From Phocaeicola plebeius (GTDB lineage: Bacteria; Bacteroidota; Bacteroidia; Bacteroidales; Bacteroidaceae): DNA of 64,000 bases. The translations under genes were made by a program, and so were the position numbers. The notes under the pieces were generated by a model. The model did not search any database, was not told the origin of the DNA, and worked only from the letters and a program-made list of their open reading frames with translations. Location: NCBI GenBank assembly GCA_022767125.1, contig JALEPZ010000026.1:1-64000 (forward strand), given 5' to 3'. Positions 51,154 to 59,801 of this stretch are shown here, piece after piece (position 1 is the stretch's first letter; each line of letters begins with the position of its first letter).

Positions 51154-51594
51154 ATGAAACAACCTCTCGAAATACGTTGCGTAACGGAACCGCTCGACGA
51201 CTATGTGGAGGCGGTCCGTCGTCTGCTGGGCCAGCTCACCACCCGCCCCATTGCCTTTGGGAAGACGGAACTGGAGCAGCTCCTTGCCGACGAATCCTCC
51301 CGGCTCTATGTGGCCTGCCTGGATGGTACCGTCGTGGGAATGGCCACCGTAGGCACCTACCTCTGTCCCACCGGCCGGAAATTCTGGCTCGAAGACGTAG
51401 TGGTGGACGAGGCATACCGCGGCAGGGGAGTGGCCCGCGCCTTTCTCGAAACGGTGGTCGACGGCCTGCACCTGAGCGGGACCGAGAAGCTCTATCTCAC
51501 CTCCAATCCCTCCCGCATTGCGGCCAACCGGCTCTACCAGTCGATGGGCTTCCAGTCTAAAATCACGAATGTGTATTACAAGACTCCGGAGTAG
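51154..51594 (+). CDS. GNAT family N-acetyltransferase
   Basis: LEDVVVDEAYRGRGVARAFLETVV acetyl-CoA motif. Confidence 0.93.
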   Translation: MKQPLEIRCVTEPLDDYVEAVRRLLGQLTTRPIAFGKTELEQLLADESSRLYVACLDGTVVGMATVGTYLCPTGRKFWLEDVVVDEAYRGRGVARAFLETVVDGLHLSGTEKLYLTSNPSRIAANRLYQSMGFQSKITNVYYKTPE

Positions 51595-52585
51595 CGGGAG
51601 CCTTCAGCGTCTTCAGAAACCGTTCCACGTCGCGCCGGATCTGTTGGTAGAGGGGGCACTGTTTGTAGTTCGTGTTCTTGCGCAACACCTGGTCGACCCC
51701 TACCACCAACCGGTCGTAGGCATGCAGCTCGTTTTGTAGCTGCACCTTATGCAGGGCCAGCTGGTGTATCTGCTCTTCGCGTTCGCGGCGCAGGCTGTTG
51801 CAGACGGGAACCAGCAGGCGCAACACCACATTGTTCATGATGTGGTGGCCCTGGATGAACAGGTAGGTGGTGTCGGGCGTGACGCCCAGCTCTCCGAATT
51901 CCTGTTTCAGCTGCTCGATTTCTCCGAGGGCGGCGGGGTGTGCCTTCTCCAGGCTGTGGAGCTTCTTGTTCACCCGCCGGGCCATCTGTGCCAGACAGGT
52001 TTCGGGGTGGTGGGGATTCACCGCGTCGAGCCGAACGAACGAGCAGAAGTCCAGCAGCGAGAACTCCGACTGGTCCTTCTGGCGATAGAACCATACGGAC
52101 CATGCAAACAGCGGATAGGCGATGCGCGAATATTGGCGCATGAACTCCGCATAGTCGATAAGGGGATGGTCGTTCAGGGTCGCCGTCACGCAGACCTCGT
52201 GGAGCGATTCGGCATAGCAGAGGAAGTTCTCGATGGCATAGGCATAGGTCTGCAGGACATAGGGATTTCCGAGCATATAGCGCGAAGTCTGCGTACGGCC
52301 TTGCAGCAGGAAGTCGTAGTCGCTGTCGACACAGGCAATCATGTTCCTTCCCAGCTGGTTCATCAAAACCGTTTTCTTCCCCTTGGCCAGCGAACTTCTC
52401 GACGGGAGCATCACCTCGAAATAGCGTGTCTGGTCTTCATAGTCGGCCAGGATGGAACGCCAGAACAATACGTCGTCGTAGCTTTCCACGTAGGCTACAA
52501 TCTTTCGCCTGGCGCATTTCGGCCTCAGGTTGTTGGCTGCCTCAATGTAGCGCGACGATAGGTTGTCCGTCAGTCTTTTTCCCAT
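51563..52585 (-). CDS. DUF4435 (TOPRIM-like) protein, partner of the upstream ATPase
   Basis: AYVESYDDVLFWRSIL, IACVDSDYDFLL (E...DxD), AYAIENFLCYAES. Confidence 0.75.
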   Translation of the reverse strand: MGKRLTDNLSSRYIEAANNLRPKCARRKIVAYVESYDDVLFWRSILADYEDQTRYFEVMLPSRSSLAKGKKTVLMNQLGRNMIACVDSDYDFLLQGRTQTSRYMLGNPYVLQTYAYAIENFLCYAESLHEVCVTATLNDHPLIDYAEFMRQYSRIAYPLFAWSVWFYRQKDQSEFSLLDFCSFVRLDAVNPHHPETCLAQMARRVNKKLHSLEKAHPAALGEIEQLKQEFGELGVTPDTTYLFIQGHHIMNNVVLRLLVPVCNSLRREREEQIHQLALHKVQLQNELHAYDRLVVGVDQVLRKNTNYKQCPLYQQIRRDVERFLKTLKAPATPESCNTHS

Positions 52586-52610
52586 AGCTTGCCTCCTCTC
52601 CTTGTCGCGG

Positions 52611-53435
52611 TCAGTAGGAAGTAATGTCGCTCACCTCGGTCACGGCATCGATCCATCCGTTCATGATGAGGGCCGGCGAGTGGGTGGTCATGATGACCTG
52701 CGTGTTCGGATTCAGCTCACGGATCAGTTCGATGAGCCGCTGCTGCCACTCCACGTGGAGCGAGATTTCGGGTTCGTCCATGAAGAGCGCACAATGCTCG
52801 AAGTCCTGCACCAGTACGGTGAGCAGGATGACGAGCATCTGTTTCTCGCCCGAAGAGAGCTGGTAGGGGGTCAGTGTGTCGCCGTCTTGTTCAAACAGGA
52901 TTTCGTTGCTCTTGCGCAGGATGCGTTTCCCCGTTTCGCTGAACAGGTCGTCCATCAGGTCCTGGAACCGGGTCTTGGCCTTCGAAACCTCCGCCGCCCG
53001 GACTGTGTCTTCGGGCCGGCCACTGGTCAGCAGTTCGATGATGCGGTTGCCGATGTTCACCTGGTAGTCCAGGTACCGGCGTTGCAGCTGGTAGATCTGC
53101 CAGTCCAGTTCGGTCCGCACGTTCTGGTTCCCGATTTTCTCGATGAGCGTAGAGCTGATGAGCGGGCGGTCGAAACTGCGGATGACGTTGAAGGGGATAT
53201 AGGTGGCATCGGCCGGAGAGAACTCGAAATGTACCCCCGCTCTGCCGCCGTTGCTGAGTGCCCCGCCCTCCAGGTCGTCCAGGCTTTTCACCGAGTTGTT
53301 CAGGATGGTGCTTTTCCCGATGCCGTTCACGCCGCTCAGAATGTTCACGTCCGGCCGCAGGTCCCAGGAGATGTTCTTCCGTCCCCACAGCCCGATGATT
53401 TCAATGCGTTTGATGTACTCCGCTTGCTTTTTCAT
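52611..53435 (-). CDS. AAA/SMC-type ATP-binding protein (OLD/AAA15-like)
   Basis: NILSGVNGIGKSTILNNSV, YQLSSGEKQMLVILL, ALFMDEPEISLHVEWQQRLI, MTTHSPALI. Confidence 0.9.
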   Translation of the reverse strand: MKKQAEYIKRIEIIGLWGRKNISWDLRPDVNILSGVNGIGKSTILNNSVKSLDDLEGGALSNGGRAGVHFEFSPADATYIPFNVIRSFDRPLISSTLIEKIGNQNVRTELDWQIYQLQRRYLDYQVNIGNRIIELLTSGRPEDTVRAAEVSKAKTRFQDLMDDLFSETGKRILRKSNEILFEQDGDTLTPYQLSSGEKQMLVILLTVLVQDFEHCALFMDEPEISLHVEWQQRLIELIRELNPNTQVIMTTHSPALIMNGWIDAVTEVSDITSY

Positions 53436-53460
53436 GGTGCTCAGGTTTTGCTGTTGCAAA

Positions 53461-53468
53461 CAAAGTTA
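53461..53468 (-). promoter_or_regulatory. -7 box (TAACTTTG) for the ATPase/DUF4435 operon
   Basis: caaagtta on the + strand 26 nt before the start codon. Confidence 0.5.
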
Positions 53469-53609
53469 GCAGATTCCTTCGACATATCCAACTCTTCCCG
53501 GTTTTTTTTGTCCCGGGGCCCCGGTCGCTCCATTCTGACGGGAGAATCCTTGCAGGTTATCAAAAAAGATATGTATATTTGCCAAATAATTCAATAAAGG
53601 AGGTATATC

Positions 53610-53840
53610 ATGACCAGAGAGGAACTTTGGGAGAAAAACTATGCAGCCGTATGGCAGTTTGTGCAGCAGAACCACCGGGGCCCGTCGCGCCATCACAAGG
53701 AGGAATTCCGCCTGCTGAACTGGATGAAGTATAATCGCAAGATATTGAACCAAAAGCAGATGGAGCCCGTCCGGAAGGAGAAGTTCCAGAAGCTGCAGGA
53801 ACTGATTCATTCTTTCCATCGGGTGAATCAGTATATGTAG
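53610..53840 (+). CDS. 76-aa protein resembling a stand-alone helicase-associated (HA) domain
   Basis: WEKNYAAVWQFVQQNHRGPSRHHKEEFRLLNWMKYNRKILNQKQMEPVRKEKFQKLQEL; -7 box tatatttg 53574-53581; aaaggaggt SD. Confidence 0.65.
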   Translation: MTREELWEKNYAAVWQFVQQNHRGPSRHHKEEFRLLNWMKYNRKILNQKQMEPVRKEKFQKLQELIHSFHRVNQYM

Positions 53841-53888
53841 GCACGTCCTGCCAACACAAAGACACAACGGGCACCAAGGGATTTCGGC

Positions 53889-54923
53889 TCACGGCTTGAT
53901 CTTCCTCCGGTTCAGCTCCTGCTGGTAGCGGCGGGCGTTGCGCTGGTGTTCCGTCAGCGTAGTGGCAAAGTTGTGGAAGCCTGAGAAGTCTTCTTTGGCA
54001 CACATGTAGAGATAGGTATGGCGGGTGTAGCCCAACACGCTTTCCAGCCCGTTGGGGGTGGCTATGCGGATGGGGCCCGGAGGCAGTCCGGCCTGCCGGT
54101 AGGTGTTGTAGGGACTGTCCGTTTCCAGATGGGCGTAGAGAATCCGTCGCAGGCCGAAATCCTGCAGGGCGAACTTCACGGTGGGGTCGGCCTGCAGGGG
54201 CATTCCCCGGTGCAGCCGGTTGATGTAGAGCCCGGCCACGAGGGGTTTCTCGGCTTTCTGGGCCGTCTCCTCTTCGACGATGGACGCCAGTGTGGCCACT
54301 TCTACCGGCGTGAGTCCGATGGCGGCAGCCTGCGCCCGGCGCGTCTCGTTCCAATACCGGTTGTACTCCCGTTTCATCCGGAGCAGCAGATCGTGGGGCG
54401 AGGTGGTCCAATACACTTCGTAGGTGTCGGGAAGGAAGAGGGCCGGCAGGGTGTAGCGGTCGAAGCCCAGGCTGTCCGTAAAGACGCTGTCGGCGATGAC
54501 ACGGGCAAAGGCAGCCGAGTCGGCCATCAGTTTCCGGCCCATGAAGCCGGCCAGGCGGTCGAGGGTGCGCACGCTGGGCACGACCAGCCGGACGGGGGTC
54601 TGGTGGCCGTAGCGCAACTGGCGGAAGGCATCGAGTGCGCTCGTAGCGGCATCCATGCGGTAAGCGCCGCAGTGCACCTGTTCCGGATAATGGTAGAGGG
54701 CGGAAAGCAGCCGGAAGCCGGTCAGGGAAGTGGCGTTCAAGTCGCGCCGCAACTTGGCATAGACGGAGTCGGCCGTGTCGTCGGCATCGATGTAGAGCAC
54801 GACGGGACGGGCTGTATGGAAAGGACGGTGGGTGAGGAGACAATAGCCGCCGGCCAGCGTGGCAACGGCCAGCACTGCTGCCGTCAGGGCGGAGATCAGG
54901 AACAGCTTTTTCTTTCGGGTCAT
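53889..54923 (-). CDS. mltG: Endolytic transglycosylase MltG
   Basis: N-terminal TM, LASIVEEETAQKAEKPLVAGLYINRLHRGMPLQADPTVKFAL. Confidence 0.95.
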   Translation of the reverse strand: MTRKKKLFLISALTAAVLAVATLAGGYCLLTHRPFHTARPVVLYIDADDTADSVYAKLRRDLNATSLTGFRLLSALYHYPEQVHCGAYRMDAATSALDAFRQLRYGHQTPVRLVVPSVRTLDRLAGFMGRKLMADSAAFARVIADSVFTDSLGFDRYTLPALFLPDTYEVYWTTSPHDLLLRMKREYNRYWNETRRAQAAAIGLTPVEVATLASIVEEETAQKAEKPLVAGLYINRLHRGMPLQADPTVKFALQDFGLRRILYAHLETDSPYNTYRQAGLPPGPIRIATPNGLESVLGYTRHTYLYMCAKEDFSGFHNFATTLTEHQRNARRYQQELNRRKIKP

Positions 54924-55021
54924 GGTTTTTCCTTCGTTTTTTTATACAGGCTTGGTTGGACAGGCCGCCGCAAAGGTACGCACTTGCCGCCGTTCCTGCA
55001 AGCGGAAGGCGGGAAAAAGCG

Positions 55022-55378
55022 TCAGGTCCCCTCGAACTTCCGTTTCAGCACCTGGTTGAAGACCCACAGCAGGGGGAGCGACAGCAGCAAGGGCAGGGTA
55101 AACCCGTTGTTGAGCAGCAGCTGCAGCCAGGCCGTCGTATGGCGCAGTCCCTCCTTCAGGGATTCGCCGTAGAACCAGCAGCCGGCAAAGACCAGGCCGC
55201 CCACCATCAGGCAGCAGGTGGCCACCATGGCGACGAACAGCCACTTCTCCTGGGCATGTTCGCGCCGGCGTTGTTCTTCTTCGATACGCTGCAGGGTGCG
55301 GTACGTGAAATTGCTCGGCAGTCGCAGCTGCGGCGAGCTGCCCAGGGCTTTTCGGATTCCTTTGTCAGTCGGGTTCAT
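55022..55378 (-). CDS. Small membrane protein, possible anti-sigma-type partner
   Basis: 118 aa with two hydrophobic segments; start overlaps the sigma factor stop (ATGA). Confidence 0.6.
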   Translation of the reverse strand: MNPTDKGIRKALGSSPQLRLPSNFTYRTLQRIEEEQRRREHAQEKWLFVAMVATCCLMVGGLVFAGCWFYGESLKEGLRHTTAWLQLLLNNGFTLPLLLSLPLLWVFNQVLKRKFEGT

Positions 55379-55929
55379 CGTTTTTCCTCCTCTTTCATCA
55401 GTAGGTAGAGCTTCTTCCGGATGCGGTGAAGCTTCACCTTCAGGTTGTTTTCGGTTTGTTTCAGTATTTCAGACAGCTCAGCGACGGACTTCTCCTCCTC
55501 GTAGAACAGGGTGACGATGGCCTGTTCCTCGGGCGAAAGGCGGCGGATGGCACGTTGCAATAGGTGGATGCGGCTTTCCTCCTCGCTGTCCAGCGACTCG
55601 TCGATTTCCGTGTCCGAGAGCTGGTTCCATAGCCGTTCGTCGCAGGTGAACGTGTCCTGCGTCGCCCGCTTGCGCAGGGCCGACAGGGCCGTGTTGTAGG
55701 CGATGCGGTAGATCCACGTCGAGAAGCTGCTGTTTCCGCAGAACGAAGACAGATGGCTGAAAGCTTTCATGAAGGTGTCCTGTGTCAGCTCTTCCGCGTC
55801 TTCTTCCGAGTCCACCATACGGACAATCAGGGTGAATACCTGTTGTCCGTAGGTGTCCATGAAATAGGAAAACGCTTCGGTCTTTCCTCCCAGCACCTGT
55901 GCGATAATATGTAGCTCATCTTTCTTCAT
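55375..55929 (-). CDS. RNA polymerase sigma-70 factor, ECF subfamily
   Basis: DAEELTQDTFMKAFSHLSSF region 2, LSPEEQAIVTLFYEEEKSVAELSEILKQTENNLKVKLHRIRKKL region 4. Confidence 0.95.
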   Translation of the reverse strand: MKKDELHIIAQVLGGKTEAFSYFMDTYGQQVFTLIVRMVDSEEDAEELTQDTFMKAFSHLSSFCGNSSFSTWIYRIAYNTALSALRKRATQDTFTCDERLWNQLSDTEIDESLDSEEESRIHLLQRAIRRLSPEEQAIVTLFYEEEKSVAELSEILKQTENNLKVKLHRIRKKLYLLMKEEEKR

Positions 55930-56010
55930 TCTCTACCCTATAGACGCACAAAAGTCCGGAAGGTTACTTGCTGTGCTCCAGAATCGGGGCATTTTTTTCG
56001 TCGGGGCCGC

Positions 56011-57957
56011 CTATTGCGGATCGGCTGAATACGTAATGTCTTCCAGCGAACGGTGGCCGTCGGGGGTGGTGAACACGGCGGTGAACATCCATTTCACCAG
56101 TCGCGTTTCCGGCTGGCGGAATCGGCCGACGGGCAGCTTCAGGAAGAGCCGGTTCCACCCCTTCTGCAGGGTCACCTGCAACGGTGGGCGGCTGGTGCAG
56201 TTCTCGTTGCGCAGCGGCTGTTCGTTGGTGCGCTCCGTGTGGTTGTTCTGCCACACGGGCGGCAGCAGTTCCTCTCCGTTCAGCCAGGCACGGCTACCCT
56301 TGTAGTCCCAGGTGCCCGGGCGCGGAGGCAGGTCGCTTTCCGAACGGCTGTAGTTCTGGAATTCGAGCAGCAGGCCCGCCGGCTGCCGGCGCGGCGAGTA
56401 GACCCAGGTGGTGGCATAGGCCGTATGGTTCTCCTGCGGGTGGGCGTAGTAGGCCGGGACAGTAGTGCCCCATACGTGGCGCAGGTAGATGCCTGCCCCG
56501 TGGATGGTGCCGCTGCCGTAGGTCTTGCCCTCGTAGGTATAGGCCGTGTCCGTCTGTTCTTCGGGCGGGAAACGGCGGCTCAGGTCGCCCTCGTTGGGGA
56601 AGGCGTCCGTGATGCGCCAGCAGACCTGGCTCTGGCGGACATACGGGAACGGCTCTCCCTTCAGGTGGTGGTCCTTGTGCCAGAGCATCCGCTCCTCGAA
56701 GTCGGCAAAGCGGCGGTTGGCCTCCGGCGTGTCGTTCCAGAGCATCGTGCACCGGCCGTCGAAGTACCCTTCGCCGCCGCCCCTCCACGTGCGTTCGGCG
56801 AAGGCCAGCATCGTGGCGTAGAAATTGTTGTCGGCCAGCAGTTGGGGCACATTGTCGATGTAGCGGTCGTTCCAGTAGGCAAGGATGCTCCCCGCCAGGT
56901 CGTCACTGCCCTGCGGCTGGCCGTAGACGGTGCTGTTGTAGAGGGCCACCACGTCGTTGAACAGGTCGAAATGGTTGATGTAATGGAAGCGGCAGTCGAT
57001 GGCCGGGATGCCCGGCTGCGCCTTGCCCCGGTAGCTCCAGAGCTGCGTCATGTCGATTTCGCCGGGCCGGTACGACCAGCCGGGGTTCCACGAGATGACC
57101 TTCTTGCCCTTGGCCCGGACGTAGGCCACCATTTCCGGCACGAAGCGGGGATTGGTGAACTTCACTTCGTCGGTCCCGATGTGGAGGTAGGGAACCTCCG
57201 CAAAGGTTTCGCAGGCCTCGTCGATGAGTTCCTTCAGGAGGGCCGTTCCCCGTTCGCTCTGCATGTCGCAGCCGAAGGTCCGCTCGAAGGCAGCGGCATG
57301 GCCGGGCATATCGATTTCGGGAATCAGCAGCACGTGGTGTTTCCGGCAGAAGTCCGCCAGTTCCTTGGCCTCCTGCTGCGTGTAGTAGAGCCCCTTCTGG
57401 CGTTCCATGTTCTCCGCCGCATTGAGCTGGGGATAGCGTTTGCTCTCCAGCCGCCAGGCCTGGTTCTCCGTGAGGTGCCAATGGAAGGTATTGATCTTGT
57501 AGCGGCTCAGCAGGGCGATTTCTTTCTTCAGCTCTTCGAGCGGGAGATAGCTGCGTCCGGTGTCGTGCATGAATCCGCGGATGCGGAACGCGGCCCAGTC
57601 GGTGATTTCGCACACGGGCAGTTTCTTGCTGCCCTCTTTCAGCTGTGCCAGCGTCTGCAGCCCCCGGAAGGTACCGGCTTCGGTAACGGCATAGAGCAGG
57701 ATGCTGTCCTTGCGGATTATCAGGCGGTACGCCTCGTCCTGCAGGTCGCCTGCCTCGTCAATGCGGGCGGTGCGGTGGCAGGCCAGCGGAAGTTCGGCCC
57801 TTACTTGTCCTTTTCCCGTAACCACCTGCTGCGGGGCAGGCAGTAGACGTCCGATGCCGACATGTGTGGATTGCGCAGCTTGTGTAGGCTGAGCAGCTTG
57901 TGCGGGCTGAGCGGAAAGGGCGGTGAAAAGAAGCGTATAAAGAATGTTTTTCATCAT
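56011..57957 (-). CDS. GH20 beta-N-acetylhexosaminidase
   Basis: FRIRGFMHDTGRSYLPLEELK, INTFHWHLTENQAWRLE, YLHIGTDEVKF. Confidence 0.95.
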   Translation of the reverse strand: MMKNILYTLLFTALSAQPAQAAQPTQAAQSTHVGIGRLLPAPQQVVTGKGQVRAELPLACHRTARIDEAGDLQDEAYRLIIRKDSILLYAVTEAGTFRGLQTLAQLKEGSKKLPVCEITDWAAFRIRGFMHDTGRSYLPLEELKKEIALLSRYKINTFHWHLTENQAWRLESKRYPQLNAAENMERQKGLYYTQQEAKELADFCRKHHVLLIPEIDMPGHAAAFERTFGCDMQSERGTALLKELIDEACETFAEVPYLHIGTDEVKFTNPRFVPEMVAYVRAKGKKVISWNPGWSYRPGEIDMTQLWSYRGKAQPGIPAIDCRFHYINHFDLFNDVVALYNSTVYGQPQGSDDLAGSILAYWNDRYIDNVPQLLADNNFYATMLAFAERTWRGGGEGYFDGRCTMLWNDTPEANRRFADFEERMLWHKDHHLKGEPFPYVRQSQVCWRITDAFPNEGDLSRRFPPEEQTDTAYTYEGKTYGSGTIHGAGIYLRHVWGTTVPAYYAHPQENHTAYATTWVYSPRRQPAGLLLEFQNYSRSESDLPPRPGTWDYKGSRAWLNGEELLPPVWQNNHTERTNEQPLRNENCTSRPPLQVTLQKGWNRLFLKLPVGRFRQPETRLVKWMFTAVFTTPDGHRSLEDITYSADPQ

Positions 57958-58071
57958 ATGTAGTAGGATATAGGGGTTACCTTCATTTTCAGTACTTTTC
58001 CGGTATTTTTTTTAGTGCATTTTCCAGTACTTTTCCAGTACTTTTTAATTGTTCTTTGTCATTTTTTTTCT

Positions 58072-58148
58072 TGTCATTCTGAACGTAGTGAAGAATCTGT
58101 AAAGCGTTAGTGTATGTTTACAGATGCTTCACTCCGTTCAGCATGACA
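58072..58148. repeat. Dispersed hairpin repeat (tgtcat family)
   Basis: tgtcattctgaacgtagtgaagaatctg...cagatgcttcactccgttcagcatgaca. Confidence 0.85.
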
Positions 58149-58166
58149 ATCAGGAAGAGAGATGCT

Positions 58167-59783
58167 TCACTTCACCAGTTCTTTCAGTTTCACAGTCTGG
58201 AACGTCATGTGCGCCACACTGCTTTCGTAGAAGATGCCCACGGTTTCCTGGTCCACCATGCTCAGGCACGAGTAGCCCCAGTTATACCCTTCGTCCATCA
58301 GGACTTGATGTTCGGGCAGCCAGGTCTTGCCACCGTCGGTGCTCACCTTGATGGTGATGTCCTTGCGGTCGCGGGTAGAGTTCGGATTGGAGAAGATGAG
58401 CAGATCCTTGCCCAGCACATTGTCCTTCGCCTTCACACTGATGAGGCTCGCCATGCAGATGGGTTCGATGAGCGCCGTGCGCGACGATTCGTGTTCTTTC
58501 CAGGTCTGGCCCAGGTCCGTCGTGGTATAGACCGCACGGCTGCCGCCCCGGTTGTCACGCATGTTCAGCATCAGCACCCCCGGCTCCACCTCGGCCACCT
58601 GTGCCTCCGTGGTGTTGGTGCGGGCATGGTTGTGGATGGTCCAGTGTTCGCCGCCGTCCTTGCTGTACATGATGCCCGCATTCGGGATGCGGTCTTTGCC
58701 GATGTATTGGATGGGGAAGACCAGTGTGCCGTCGGCCATCGTGATGCCCCGTCCCGGTCCCTGCAGCAGGAAGTACCATTCCGGCTTCTTCACCTGCTCG
58801 GTGATGTTGATGGGCGCCGACCACGTCTTGCCGTCGTCCGTGCTCTTCGTCATCACCAGCTGGGCCGTGTGGCTCTTGTCCATGCCCGGGTGTGAGCTGA
58901 ACCAGGCCCGCTGGTTGCCCATGCCGTGGGTCCAGGCCGCCACAATCCATACGGTGTTGGTCTTCGTGTCTACCAGGATGGAAGGGTCGCCCACGCCGTT
59001 CTGTGCCGAGGGAAGTCCACCTTCCTCGCCGAAAGCCAGGGGCAGGCGCATCTTCTCCCACGTCTTTCCCCCGTCCGTACTGCGGCTCAGACCGATGTCC
59101 ACGTGCTCCTGCAGGTCGACGGAGCTGTTGTAGCGCACATCATACACCCCCAGCAGCGTCCCCTTGTTGGTGGTCACCAGTCCCGGGATGCGGAAAGCGG
59201 CCGATCCGTCGTCGCCGGCATGGCGCACGCCCACGCCCACCCGGTGGGCTACAGGCGCCGACACCGTCTTCACCGGATGCTCCTTTCCATCGGCCTTCGC
59301 GGCAGCAATGTCGGCCGTGATCTTCAGGTCCAGCGGAGCCTGCGGCTGCAGTTCGAGGCTTACCCAGAAGAAATTATAGCCCGGGAAGAGCGGCTGTCCG
59401 CCTTTCAGCGTCAGCGTGCGCTGCGGAGCGGCCTCCGACTTCAGGATGGAGTAGGAGGGGTTGGCCGCCCGGGTCTGTCCCGGCTTGTAGCTCGAAATGT
59501 ATTCGGCAGGGGCAAACCGCTCCTTGAGGTAATCCTGACGCGCGTCGGTGCCGCTGTAGTACAGCTTCACCGACTTGATCTGCTGCAGGGGCACCTCGTC
59601 GGCAAAGCGCAGGGTCACTTCGTCAAGCCGGCGGGTCTCCGTGGCGTGGATGCGCAGCTGCATCAGCACATTGTCCTGACGTTCTATCAGCAGGGGAATC
59701 TGCTGCTGCCGCACGTAGAGCGTGTCGGCAGCCTTGGCGGAAAAGGCAGCCAGCAAGCCGGCTGCCAATAGGAATTGTTTCAT
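58167..59783 (-). CDS. Exo-alpha-sialidase (GH33)
   Basis: AAFRIPGLV (FRIP), multiple Asp boxes (STDGGKTW, STDDGKTW, SKDGGEHW, STDGGKTW). Confidence 0.96.
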   Translation of the reverse strand: MKQFLLAAGLLAAFSAKAADTLYVRQQQIPLLIERQDNVLMQLRIHATETRRLDEVTLRFADEVPLQQIKSVKLYYSGTDARQDYLKERFAPAEYISSYKPGQTRAANPSYSILKSEAAPQRTLTLKGGQPLFPGYNFFWVSLELQPQAPLDLKITADIAAAKADGKEHPVKTVSAPVAHRVGVGVRHAGDDGSAAFRIPGLVTTNKGTLLGVYDVRYNSSVDLQEHVDIGLSRSTDGGKTWEKMRLPLAFGEEGGLPSAQNGVGDPSILVDTKTNTVWIVAAWTHGMGNQRAWFSSHPGMDKSHTAQLVMTKSTDDGKTWSAPINITEQVKKPEWYFLLQGPGRGITMADGTLVFPIQYIGKDRIPNAGIMYSKDGGEHWTIHNHARTNTTEAQVAEVEPGVLMLNMRDNRGGSRAVYTTTDLGQTWKEHESSRTALIEPICMASLISVKAKDNVLGKDLLIFSNPNSTRDRKDITIKVSTDGGKTWLPEHQVLMDEGYNWGYSCLSMVDQETVGIFYESSVAHMTFQTVKLKELVK

Positions 59784-59801
59784 GGCGGATCAAGTTTTGG
59801 T

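Noticed and set aside
56053-57846. 597-aa ORF on + strand
   Set aside because: Antisense of the GH20 gene
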